A DNA stretch of 64,000 bases from Nymphaea colorata (Eukaryota; Streptophyta; Magnoliopsida; Nymphaeales; Nymphaeaceae), in NCBI RefSeq assembly GCF_008831285.2, contig NC_045143.1, positions 8,071,503 to 8,135,502 of the forward strand, written 5' to 3'. The position numbers and the translations under genes were made by a program. Below are positions 22,496 through 32,482 of this stretch, in pieces. The notes beneath the pieces are model-generated. The model was given only the letters and a program-made list of their open reading frames with translations, had not been told where the DNA came from and ran no database searches. Each line of letters starts with the position of its first letter. Positions within the stretch are counted from its first letter, which is position 1.

Positions 22496-22556
22496 GTCTG
22501 AGCATCGGGCCGGCCCGACACCTGAAACCCGAGTCTAAGCCCGACCCGACACATAA
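22496..22556. repeat. Isolated end of the CGGGCC hAT-like family
   Basis: TAGGTCTGAGCATCGGGCCG and following CCCGA repeats match the left end of the element at 10685. No partner end was found nearby, so it is a truncated copy. Confidence 0.6.
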
Positions 22557-23074
22557 TTTTTAGGTGAGTGACATGATAATCCTACCATTCGGGCTAGAGA
22601 CAAAACAACTTTTTTTTGCCCGCGTTTGTGTTTGGTAGTCACATAGGTAGTACTAGTATGGGTACAGGGTACCGAAGCAGGTATGGGTATAGTAGTTTTG
22701 AAGAATGTGAGTACGAGATCACAACAATGTATATAAAATATAATACACAATTCCAGAAAAAGTTGTACATAAAAAAAAAAATAGTTTAATGCATTTTGAA
22801 TAAGGTCTAATGTGTATAGACAAAATCTCACAAAAAATTCATCATTTTTTTTTAAAAGAGGGATTGTTAAAATTTTAAATGGTCTAAAATTTATAAAAAA
22901 CTTCAAAAATACCCCACCCCTTTTGGTGCATACTTGTTGCCTCGCTCTCTTGTACCATAAAGTCGGTAGCATCTGCCCGCAAATTTTGTAAGTTTTAAGG
23001 GCGAGAAGACCTATATACATATATTCGTGACATGTTGATCCAAGAGGTCAGCTCAGGGGAGGGTGGTGGGCTAT
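22557..23074. other. Intergenic DNA, nothing recognised
   Basis: The minus-strand frame 22535-23020 (161 codons) is the longest here. It is T-rich and hydrophobic with no family motif or splice context, and I do not accept it as a gene. Confidence 0.4.
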
Positions 23075-23285
23075 CAGGGTGTTTGACATACCCAGAGTCA
23101 TGGAATTTTAGAATCAATATGCTCATTTTTTAAGAAATTAGAAATTTTAGACAAACAAGATATTTTATTTCTGGAATTAGGAAACTAAAACTTGGTATTT
23201 TGATTCCATTTCAGTTTGAGGAGGAATTAAGATTTTAAAATTTTCATTCCTGAATCAAAATTTTAAACCCTCAAAAGCTTAACAA
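23075..23285. repeat. AT-rich miniature element family R3, copy 2
   Basis: Shares TTTCAGTTTGAGGAGGAATT and neighbouring AATTTTAGAAT blocks with 14460-14690. Confidence 0.5.
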
Positions 23286-23762
23286 TGTGATGTCCGAACC
23301 TTAGCATTAAAAATTAAGAGTTTGAGATTTATTAGATGAAAATTTCCGTCGTGCATTTACTGATTCGATGTGATTAGAGGCCAAGGTTCTGTAAATTTTC
23401 ATTTATTTTTTAAAAAAGCAGTAACAACTTTTACCAATTCAGAATTGGTCCAATTGAATTGCTAAGTGGAATGATCCAATTAGCAAATTAGCAGGATTTC
23501 ATACATCAATCCGATGCATGTGACTGGATTTCTCCATCCCAACTTAAACAAAAAAATTTCAAGGATATATCTGTAGACATATATACTTTTAAGAAAAGTT
23601 GTCAAACTGGAGGACAACGTACCGTGAAAGACTAGTAGGCTTTCCCTGATGTATTGATGGTCACGGATTTGATTTCTTGAATAATCCACCATTCTTAGTG
23701 CCAAGCACTCTCTTTATATAACTCATTTCTTTCTATTAAATGTGTAGAGCCTAAACTAAGTC

Positions 23763-23825
<63 letters not shown>

Positions 23826-24339
23826 AATCAGTGATTACGAACAAAAACCAAATCTTTTAGATATGATATTTAAAGTGTTTTTTTTAATCTAACCTTACCA
23901 ATATGACCTTAAGGACAGGTTAATGCAAAAATATATTAAGTTGACCAATTTTTGGGTTTTAATAGCACTTTTATAATAAGCAAAATTAATCCCTCTCGTA
24001 GCATCAACATTTTGATAATAGAAAAGTCAACATTTTTGCGTGAAAGTAACTTGATTCAAAGTATGTTTTACATCAAAATAGTTTTTATAAATATATTAGG
24101 ATGTTTATATTTTATTTAAAATATTTTTTTAGTAAGGAATTAAATGGTTTGGTTCTTATCCTTTGACCCAGTTTTCGGTGATATATATATATATATATAT
24201 ATATAATGATTTGTGGATTTATATTTTAAAAGTAAAATTTTATAGGTTAATTTTTATAACATACCATCCAATGTAGGATTTCAAGTGTGTTAATAATGGC
24301 TCTAGCTATCTCTACTCACTCAGCCATCTAAGCAAAGAT
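23286..24339. other. AT-rich intergenic DNA with (TA)n tracts
   Basis: (TA)n at 23766-23823 (58 bp) and at 24181-24205. No gene recognised. Confidence 0.5.
23766..23823. repeat. (TA)n microsatellite, longest in the window
   Basis: Uninterrupted AT alternation for 58 bases. Confidence 0.95.
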
Positions 24340-24540
24340 GTCTATCTGAAGCAGATAAATGGTTAAAAGAAAAATGTGAAAAAAACAATGTAAACTACTA
24401 AAAGATTAAAAAAATAATTATCACTTTTTTCTCGTTGCTTTTTCTTAACTTTCTATCATGTTAGATCTGATGGTCTTCATGATAACTCTAGAAAATCAGA
24501 GTCACCATTAAATTTGCTTATATATGTATATATGCATATA
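24340..24540. repeat. Dispersed repeat family R1, copy 2
   Basis: GAAGCAGATAAATGGTTAA, a T/C-rich stretch, a CATGTTAGATC block and AGAGTCACCATTAAATTT occur in the same order as in 12515-12720. Confidence 0.6.
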
Positions 24541-24839
24541 CTTTAATGAATGCCCAGCCATTTTTTTAACCATCTGTTGAATCGATCAACAGAAAAATAA
24601 AAACCATGGACACCAACTTGCACCCAGCTGCGCCAAACAGCGTATTTTAAAGCACTATTTGTCTCATCCAAACTTCTCATTTTCCTTTGTTCATAAATCA
24701 ACTTGCTCCAGGGTTATAAGTAATTAAATGGATCCAAACTGCACGAGTGGACTCATCGTAACACCTTTAGTTAACACATGTACTTATTGAAGTATCACCT
24801 TAGTCAAATGCAATATATATATATTGAATGAGACCCTTA

Positions 24840-25045
24840 GCTATTCATGAGATTCGTCTGATACCTCGTGAGATGTAGTTGAAATAAAAACAAGCACAAT
24901 AGACACTTTTGGCATCTAGTTTTACTTCACACATTATTTTTCTTGTTTTCCTCTCAATTGTCCATCACGATGAATCATACAACCCTTATGAATGAGTTTG
25001 GATGAGTCTCGATAGTCAAAGTCACCATTCACTAAATATACATAT
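24840..25045. repeat. Dispersed repeat family R1, copy 3
   Basis: The most diverged copy. It keeps CTTGTTTTCCTCTCAATTG, CCATCACGATGAATCAT and CAAAGTCACCATTCACTAAA. Confidence 0.5.
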
Positions 25046-25314
25046 GTATAATTTTCATTAAACAATAAAGGTTGAACAAACTATAATTTTATAATTTTCT
25101 TATGCCTGATGGAGGCAAAAAAAAAAAAGTTGAGCGAGATACAAGTTTTTTATGCCTGAGGAAGGCCAGAAAAGGATAAATTTTTTTATTCAGTTATGTC
25201 TTTTCTGCTACTAAATTAGGTGATTTTTAAAATTGCTGATTAATGATTTGACAAAAAAAGAAAAGGTTGTGGCCGTGGTACAATTGAAATAAGCGCCCTT
25301 TAAGCTTTGAAGTA
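25046..25314. other. Intergenic DNA, nothing recognised
   Basis: AT-rich; two GCCTGA-GGAGG-containing blocks near 25105 and 25152 look like a local duplication (TTATGCCTGAnGGAGGC). Confidence 0.4.
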
Positions 25315-25322
25315 CTTACAAC

Positions 25323-25697
25323 CATAGCCACAATTAACGTTTCGAAGTTTTAAACGGTGAGATTTTTCTCATATATATATATAATACAGTGAGTTTGAAA
25401 AAAAAAAAAAGAAGACGGTAAATTTTTCAAAATTTTTGATCAAAAAATAAAATAAGTGAGAAACTAATAACACAAACATCAAAAGATAAATATTTGCAAA
25501 AAAACAAAAAATAGAAAATGAAAAAAAAATGTTTAACATTAAAGAGATTGAAAAAAATGAAAAAAGTGAAAAAATGCGAAAACTTGTTTTTTTTCATTTC
25601 TAATGTTTTCTAAAAAAACATGTTTTTTTTTTTAATTTTAAACGGCCATTTAATTTTTTTTGTATTTTTTACAAAAAAACGCATTTCCGTGACTATG
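25323..25697. mobile_element. hAT-like miniature element, family CATAGTCACAAA, with target duplication
   Basis: A 375-bp element with left end CATAGCCACAATTAACG and right end CCGTGACTATG (inverted). It is flanked by the perfect 8-bp direct repeat CTTACAAC at 25315-25322 and 25698-25705. Its AT-rich interior matches the element at 4668-5072 over long stretches. The 8-bp duplication points to hAT. No coding capacity. Confidence 0.88.
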
Positions 25698-25705
25698 CTT
25701 ACAAC

Positions 25706-26453
25706 TACTGCTAGTTATTAGATAATCATATAAGGCCACATGAGTTGAGCAAGCGCCTCATAAACTACCATTATTAATTGGAGTACTACATATAAAGCTG
25801 TACTTATTATTGTACTACATATACACACAATAAATAATATAAACAAAAAAATAACATCGTTTTTAATATTGTTAAAAGCACACAGATTTTCAGTAGTTAA
25901 CTGAAAAGGTTCTTATATAGGCTTGTTTATGCTAAGTTCACTATTAAGTTAGTAAGTTACTAATTTGCCCTTAAACATGAAAAGTATTGTACAGTACTTT
26001 GTGTTTTATGGTCCAGTTGATTAATTTGGGTATAGTTTAAAACAAAGTTGCAGAAAGCACTTTATATCGAGTGTTTCGCTTTCAAGGCCAATAGAGGTTT
26101 ATTTTTACGTTTTTTGAAATCAAATGAAACTATTTCAAATTATTTTTCAAAATTAAAAAATAAGAGTAGCGCAATATGGATTAACATGTAGCTATACTTA
26201 TATCAGTAGTACATCGCATTTTTAAAAGAAAACCATAAATACAAGCTGAAAGAAAAATAAAAGATTTAGTTGGCCGATTAAGCAAAAAATTAGCAACGAT
26301 AAATCTTGTTAAGAGCAGTTAAGTACCCAGGAAATTCAAGATAAGCTGAAAAGAGATGGCGTTTCGATGATAAAATCAACTAGGTCTCTTTGTCTCAAAG
26401 AATAGGAGACTTCCGATGCAACCTTACTGGGAGATTAGGCTCCCAGGGCTGCA
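25706..26453. other. Intergenic DNA, nothing recognised
   Basis: AT-rich sequence without long frames or repeat matches that I could see. Confidence 0.4.
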
Positions 26454-26840
26454 CAACGAGTCAAGGCAACTCGGGCTTGGCTCCAACTCACTCGAAAAAA
26501 CTTGGCTCCATGCTTATAAACTAGCCGAGTTCGAGCTTATAAAATACTCAAATCGATAAATGAGTCGAGCTCAAGTTTCAGGAACTCGACTCGTTTATAC
26601 TCGATTAGACTCGCAAACCGGTACTCTATATAATATTGCCAAAACCGGTTTCAAAATTATACGAGTTAAACAAGTTACACGAATTGAACGAGTTAATGCT
26701 AAATGAATTAACGCCTAAACGAGTTAAATGAGTTAAACGAGTCGAGCTCGAACTCGATTTTATGTAGTCAAGTCAAGCTCGAGCTCGAGTCAAGTTCGAG
26801 CTGGCCAAGCTCAAGCTCGACTCGACTCGTGTGCAGCCTG
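26454..26840. mobile_element. hAT-like miniature element, GAGCTCGAG family, copy 3
   Basis: Left end CAGGGCTGCACAACGAGTC, right end CTCGTGTGCAGCCTG, an inverted repeat over about 14 positions. The interior alternates AACTCGACTCG and GAGCTCGAG units. Flanking 8-mers TAGGCTCC and GGCACCTG do not match cleanly. Confidence 0.7.
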
Positions 26841-27601
26841 GGCACCTGTGTAAGCATGCTTAATAACCAAAATGTCCATGATTAATAGAAAAATAGACTT
26901 TTTTGTAAGGGCAAAAAAGGAAGTCAAAAAATTGAAATACTAAAAAAGACATTTTTTAAAAATATTTTTCAGAATACCCCAACTCCGACTTTTTTGTTTT
27001 GCTATATATATCTTGAGTGCATCGAGTGGTGCACGCACCTCAAACAGGACAGTCGATTGTTCCTTTCCTTTCTTTCTTCCTTTTTCATCTTCTAATGCAC
27101 AAAATCGATGATGATGTACACATTCAAAGATTAAATATCAACTTAATGCATAATTGGAAAGGTTTCAGTCTGAAAAGGCGAGTAGGCCTCCTAGTTTACA
27201 ATGACATAATTCAAACTGGAACTTCCGAGTACACCTTATAGATCGATGTGCTGGCAACAAGAATGCACAAAGGGGGATTGGGGTATTTATTTTTGAAATT
27301 TTTTATAAAGTAATGGACAATATCGACTTTTTAATTTTTTCACAATCTCGTTCCATTTTTTTAAAAGGTTTCCTTTATTTTTATTTTAACAATTTTTTTA
27401 AAAGGTTTATTTTATTTTTATTTTAACAAACCTATTTGATGTGCACAATTTTTTGATAACGAGGAGCATGCACATAACCAGCGAAGTGATAGTCAGACCA
27501 TGAATGGCGCCCCACCGGCCAGAGCTCATTTCTCACTTCACCAACCCCCAACCCCACCCCTTAAATCGTGTCTTTTTTTTATCAGATCCATGGGACCTTT
27601 G
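26841..27601. other. Intergenic DNA left of the Harbinger element
   Basis: AT-rich. The frame at 27017-27241 has no motif. The last three bases (27599-27601, TTG) are the target duplication of the Harbinger element. Confidence 0.45.
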
Positions 27602-27840
27602 GGGCCCGTTTGATGGGCGGGTGAAATTTAACACGGTAAGTTTACCAAGGTAAATTTTTCTAGAAAAATTTAGTGGATGAAATTTTACCCTCTTCCAAAA
27701 CGAGACCCTGTTTGATTGTCGGGTGAAATTTAACGTGGTAAATTTAACCCAGTTTGATGAACATGAAGAATTTAACGTGGTAAATTTAACCCTGTTTGAT
27801 GCACATGGAAAATTTAACATGGAAAATGTTGTTTTTTTTT
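27602..27840. repeat. Left terminal inverted repeat and subterminal repeats of the Harbinger element
   Basis: The terminal repeat starts at 27602. TIR-like units (GTTTGATG, AATTTAACGTGGTAAATTTA) recur at about 42-bp spacing from 27710. They may be transposase binding sites; this is inference from their repetition and position. Confidence 0.7.
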
Positions 27841-28142
27841 TTCCTTCCCAATTCCACTTTGGAAGGAGCAGAACCCATATATTTCTTCATCAATCATCCC
27901 AAAACAAATCACCATACAACCAGTTCATTAAAAGACACGGCCATTCACACGATATATATAACAAAAAGCAAAAAAAAATATCTAGCAACACATTACAACA
28001 GAAAACACCTTCTTAACTTAATCTACAACTGCAAAAGTTATATATTTGTTCCCAAAAACATTAAACAGAAATTGTCCACAAAAGTAACATGAGTACGAAT
28101 CCACAAAAGGGTGTACTTTCTACTAAGAAGAAAAAACAAAGT

Positions 28143-28487
28143 TCAATGAGTACATATCCAACAAAGAAAACATGTAATCACAAAACAAGTAATCCAACAT
28201 TTCTGGCTGCACTTTCGTTCTTCAAACTTCGTGTCTTCTATATCTTGCTTTGCGATGACATCTTCAATGAGTGGAGACCTGCTTGCTTGCACACCATACT
28301 TGTTCTGGAGATACTCATGCATGTGATTTTCTGCTACTTGTAATGAATTAAACGATCTGAAAACGGCACCCTTGTATCGATAGACTAATGGTTGGCACCG
28401 CTCCCAGCTGTCATATATGCCTCGCTCACGTCCTTCGAAAACCACATAGTACTTTTGGCGGGGCATCATCTTCGTTGTCCTGTTGAA
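28143..28487 (-). CDS. RNase H1-type hybrid-binding (viroplasmin-like) domain ORF in the Harbinger element
   Basis: From the Met codons at about 28475-28470 (M-M-P-R-Q-K) the minus-strand frame reads KYYVVFEGRERGIYDSWERC, then YKGAVFRSFNSLQVAENHM. This is the RNase H1 N-terminal hybrid-binding fold, also known from caulimoviral viroplasmin; it binds RNA/DNA hybrids. The remaining 60 residues show no further domain and end Cys-rich. No RNase H catalytic domain follows. It may be a 3' exon of the transposase gene: a donor-like GTAAGT lies at 28548 and an acceptor TTTCAACAG at 28488. By my count that splice joins the frames out of phase, so it is either a separate cistron or a damaged exon. Confidence 0.72.
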   Translation of the reverse strand, partial: FNRTTKMMPRQKYYVVFEGRERGIYDSWERCQPLVYRYKGAVFRSFNSLQVAENHMHEYLQNKYGVQASRSPLIEDVIAKQDIEDTKFEERKCSQKCWITCFVITCFLCWICTH

Positions 28488-28525
28488 AAAAAAACAAATG
28501 TCAGACAATCAAACTGAAGAAGTAG

Positions 28526-29939
28526 TCAACATTTATAAACAAACTTACTAGTCAATTGATAATCTGTAAACATTTGAGATGATATAGCTGCTCTCAAAGC
28601 ATTGTTGCTTCCTCGCTGATGTGTTTGGCTTGCAATTTCAGGTTCGCTTAAGACGAAGTTATCAATCGAAGGTGCATCTTCATCATCAAATTGCTCGGCA
28701 TTTGGATTGTGTTCAATTATGAAGTTGTGTAGTACACATGTAGCAAGAACAATTTGAGCTTGTTTTTGGAAAGGATACTGAACTTGCATTTTCAATATTG
28801 GAAAACGACCTTTCAACATGCCGAAAGTTCTTTCTACTGTATTTCGAAGTGATGAATGCCTATGGTTGAATAATTCTTCTTCTGTTCTAGGTGAACGTGC
28901 TCCCCGAGTGTTAAACTCAGACATATGATAACGATGTCCTCGATAAGGTGTAAGCAAACCAACAATGTTTGGATACCCCCCATCAGCCAGATAAAATTTG
29001 CCTACAATTGAACACAATTTATTTATACATTGATACATGCTTCTTAATAAAAGACTGAACTGGTTGGTGGAACTACGTACCTTCTGGGACAACAAATGGG
29101 TCTGTTTCATGATCTAGTGCATTGTACAATACTCTTGAGTCTGTTGCACTTCCTTCCCATCCAGCCAAAACGTAGTGGAATCTAGTATCTAGGCCGACTA
29201 CAGCCATGACGTTTTGAGAAATGAAACCTTTTCTATTGCGAAACCTTGCTTGATCTGAAAAAGGAACCCAAGCCGGTATATGTGTGCCATCAGTTGTAGG
29301 AGTTGTAGGTAGTGGCGACTGTGTAAATGACTGTTCACTATCAGGCTGCATGTACGAAGGTGATGTCTGAGATGCAGGTGTACATGGGAGTGGTTCAGTC
29401 TCAGCTTCAAGCACGTTGTTTAATGTGACTGCGTTTTGCCCAGTTGCATGAGATTCGCCATATACCTCGGCGAACTCATCATAGTATCTCCAGACTTTTG
29501 GACCTCTGTACTTTTTCCTATTTGGATATTTCTGAAAAAATTCATGTGTTCAAATATTGCAGAAGTAAATACATGTGAGACAAAACCTAAAAATATTAAT
29601 TTTATAATTTACCTCAATGTAGTCGTTCCATACTTGGGGGTCGACCTCAATGCATTTGTTAATTGGGTCGTAGCCAAACCCACTTGTGTTCAACATTTCC
29701 TTCATCACTGTCAAGTTGGGTTTGGAATACTTCAATTTGTTTTTTATTTTGTCTTTCGTGAATTCTAGACCGAATCTATCCATCATTGCTTTTTCAATAG
29801 CTGTGTATGCTTTGGGCTTCAAACCTCCACCGGATTTCATGCCAGGGATGCGTGACTGCTCCACAAGAAGCTGGACTAAGTAATCCATTTGTGGTTCAGT
29901 CCACGTAAGATTTTCTCTTGAAGGACCGCTGTCTTCCAT
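28526..29939 (-). CDS. Chimeric Myb/SANT-like and DDE transposase of the Harbinger element
   Basis: Exons 29939-29613, 29531-29081 and 29001-28526 (stop at 28526-28528), with GT-AG introns in phase, give about 417 residues. Residues 10-135 are a Myb/SANT-like domain as in Harbinger ORF1 proteins (LTWTEPQMDYLVQLLVEQ; VWNDYIEKYPNRKKYRGPKV). A Pro/Ser/Thr-rich linker follows. The DDE_Tnp_4 domain then begins abruptly with its first catalytic Asp, DGTHIPAWVPF (D190). The second is in LADGGYPN (D266) and the Glu in VERTFGMLKGRFPIL (E316), so the triad is present. The roughly 150 residues normally before DGTH are absent, replaced by the Myb part. Most family members keep these as two genes. Internal deletion or fusion is inferred; activity is unknown. 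A donor-like site at 28549/28548 may remove the last residues. Confidence 0.85.
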
Positions 29940-31740
29940 GTTAACGTTTTGTATAATAATTCTTCACAGTAACAGTAATATAAATCTAGCATGAAGAACA
30001 TACGAGAAACAACGACAAAGGAGCATCAGAAACCATAAAAGCATAAGTAGACCTTTCATACACAGAAAAGAAAGGACAAAAGACGTCAGCAATAAACTGC
30101 ACTCTAAATCCAATGAAAGTGTTTTTGTGAGAACGATGAGCTAATGCTATATGTTATGTTCCATCCATAGAAAAGATCATTACATGTTTTTCTTTCGTCA
30201 AAAACATATAAGAGAACAATAACTGAGAATAGAACAATAAGAGATGGTGACACAGTTTAAATATAAATGTGACCATAGTAAATCTAAAATCTGAACAAAA
30301 CAAAGCTGTGAAAATAGAAAACACATCTAAATTCCAATAAAATATATAACACATCTAAATGTCAATAAAAAAATATATAACACATCTAAATGTCAAATAA
30401 AATATATAAGGAACAACGATTAGATGCCACCAACTATAAGTTAAGCTAAAGCACTTTCATGTCTCCAAGGAGGGGGGGGGGCATGCAGGTGAAGGTGAAG
30501 CTAGACGAGGCTGAAAAGCATGTTCATATCTGTATTCTCAAATTCTAATTGCTAGTGAATCCATGTGAATGAAAAATGTCCTTCCTTTAAGTAGATTTCA
30601 GTCAAATTTCCTCAAAATGATTCAAATATCATGGCTGTTTCTACTATTGTTGGGCCCATAAATGTCTCTTATACTTGTTCTTTTGGTTAACCTTCCTTTC
30701 GAGAAATGAAGTTTCTATCATCCAGTAATTACCATTCATGTTCTTATTTACTCACCCTGTTACAGGGACAGGAATTGGACCCAGTGACTGCATTAACTGT
30801 GTAATGCTATTTGATAGCAGGTGCTTTCTTATTTTTGTTAATACGCACACACACACATGCATACGGAATTGTGTATCAAATGGATTTAGTTCCAATTGGA
30901 CCCAGTGACTGCATTAACTGAGTAATGCTATTTGATAGCAGTACCATGAGCTTCCTCTCCCAGACCAGTCCAACAGAACCTACAACTTCATAGCAGGTGT
31001 GGATACATTCACAACCACTTAACTATGAAAAGAAAAGCATTTGGTTTTGGTAGCCCACAACTTCACCAAATCATTGATGACTAAACAAAGGCGTCAACAG
31101 CATAAGAAATTGAACACAGAGAGAGAGAGCAACTTCACCAAATAATTGAATGCCTAAACAAATGCATCAGCAACAAAAGAAATATGATATTGGATGTAGC
31201 AAAGACGAGAGAAAGAGGGAGCAGAGCAGAAGAAGAACAGTTTATGCTCCTTTTGTCTTTGCATGGAACTGGGAACCACAAGAGAGTCATCCTATTTGAC
31301 TTTGTAAAACAGGTAAAGGACACACCAAACTCACGGGCGGCCATTTTTGAAAGAAATATTTGAGCATCTTCCCTTTCTGCGTCTCTTGACAGTCCCAGAT
31401 AGACAACCCATTATAAGTTATAAGGCACTGTGGTACTCTTAATGTTGGTCTTTCACAAAAGAACTTGAGAAGGCAGGACAGGAACTCCAGGAACAGAGAT
31501 CGATTACTCATTTGTCAGATAGGTTCCTGTACAGGCAACTTGCGTCGCTGAAATCTAAGCCCCGTTTCTATCTAAGCACCCAAAGGCCGTAATAAGGGAT
31601 AACATAATGAAACTCAGAGAAAAGAACGGCGATACTGATAACGAGATAAGGTTAAGGCAACCATTTCTATGCCTCCAGGGGCTAAGAGAAAAGAACGGCG
31701 ATACTGTAGGCGATCATCTGCTTTATCAAGATAAAATTCA
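29940..31740. other. Leader-like region of the Harbinger element
   Basis: No recognised gene in 1.8 kb. It has three copies of a roughly 35-bp ACACATCTAAAT unit (30321-30414), a G run at 30471-30480, and a 46-bp direct repeat starting TTGGACCCAGTGACTGCATT at 30777 and 30897. An imperfect repeat of AACTTCACCAAAT blocks lies at 31061 and 31131. Confidence 0.6.
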
Positions 31741-31751
31741 TGCGAAAGAAA

Positions 31752-32160
31752 CAGCACAGAGAAAGGGGGGAAATGTGGGCAGCTAGCGACGGGGAGAGAG
31801 AGAGAGAGAGAGTGACAGAGAGATATACCGGCAGAAAAATGTCCGACGCCGGCCGCTTGAGGGTGTTGCGACGGTCGACTGTGAAACCCTGACAGTGAGA
31901 AGGAACGAGGGAGGAAAAAAATTGGGGCGTTAGTCTAGGCGAAAAAAATGGGGGCATTTGAGGGTGCTACCCAGCACAGAGAAAGGGGGGAAATCTGGTG
32001 AAGAAAGGTAAGAAATGTGGGCAGCTAGCGACAGAGAGAGAGAAAGAGAGAGAGAGAGCGACAGAGAGATATACCGGCAGAAAAACCTCCGACGCCGGCC
32101 GCTTGAGGGTCTTGCGACGATCGACGGTGAGACCTGGCAGTGAGAAGGCACGAGGGAGGA
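31752..32160. repeat. Direct duplication of about 170 bp in the Harbinger 5' region
   Basis: CAGCACAGAGAAAGGGGGGA starts copies at 31752 and 31972. Each goes on through GTGGGCAGCTAGCGAC, a (GA)n run, ATATACCGGCAG, and a GACGCCGGCCGCTTGAGGGT block. Confidence 0.9.
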
Positions 32161-32163
32161 GGA

Positions 32164-32243
32164 GTTGCGGAGGGAGGTCGAGCGTTGCGGAGGGACTTCG
32201 AGCGCTGCGGAGGGAGGTCGAGCGTTGCGGAGGGACTTCGAGC
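32164..32243. repeat. Tandem repeat, 20-bp unit, four copies
   Basis: Units alternate GCGGAGGGAGGTCGAGC and GCGGAGGGACTTCGAGC, each preceded by GTT or GCT. Near the transcription-side end of the Harbinger element. Confidence 0.93.
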
Positions 32244-32276
32244 GCGGCAGCAGAAAAGCATTGATGGGTATATTTC

Positions 32277-32353
32277 GAGCGGGTGAAATTTCACCCGCTC
32301 GAAAGTCCGAGCTCGGAGCTCGGACTTTCGAGCGGGTGGAATTTCACCCGCTC
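32277..32353. repeat. Large inverted repeat built of palindromes near the right Harbinger end
   Basis: Two 38-bp arms (32277-32314 and 32316-32353) are inverted with one mismatch around a single G. Each arm itself contains a near-perfect palindrome of GAGCGGGTGAAA and its inverse. The motif GGGTGAAATTTCACCC recurs at about 32409, so the palindromes derive from terminal-repeat sequence. Confidence 0.9.
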
Positions 32354-32482
32354 CCTCTTTGGTTAAACGGGTGGAATTCCACCCCGTTTGATGGCGTCTC
32401 AACCGGACGGGTGAAATTTCACCCGCCCGTACAAATTTTTCCTCCTCCGCCCACTTTCACCTGCCCATCAAACGGGCCCTTG

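Larger units (their letters stand above)
27602..32479 (-). mobile_element. PIF/Harbinger DNA transposon, complete ends, about 4.9 kb
   Basis: The left end GGGCCCGTTTGATGGGCGGG and the inverted right end GGGCCCGTTTGATGGGCAGG differ at one base in 20, and the repeat continues with GTGAAA. The 3-bp direct repeat TTG (27599-27601 and 32480-32482) fits the 3-bp duplications of this superfamily, although TWA-type triplets are more usual. Genes run on the minus strand: a Myb/SANT-DDE fusion (29939-28526) and a hybrid-binding-domain ORF (28487-28143). The 2.5 kb between the right end and the first ATG is leader-like, with tandem and palindromic repeats. Subterminal copies of GTTTGAT...GTGAAATTT occur at 27710, 27752 and 27794 on the left. 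The open frames suggest a fairly young copy. Confidence 0.9.

Noticed and set aside
22535-23020. 161-codon minus-strand frame
   Set aside because: Low-complexity hydrophobic translation of A/T-rich DNA; no motif, no promoter, no homologous neighbour.
27533-28092. Short overlapping frames at the left Harbinger end
   Set aside because: They translate the subterminal repeats (KFNVVNLT-type repeats) and have no homology.
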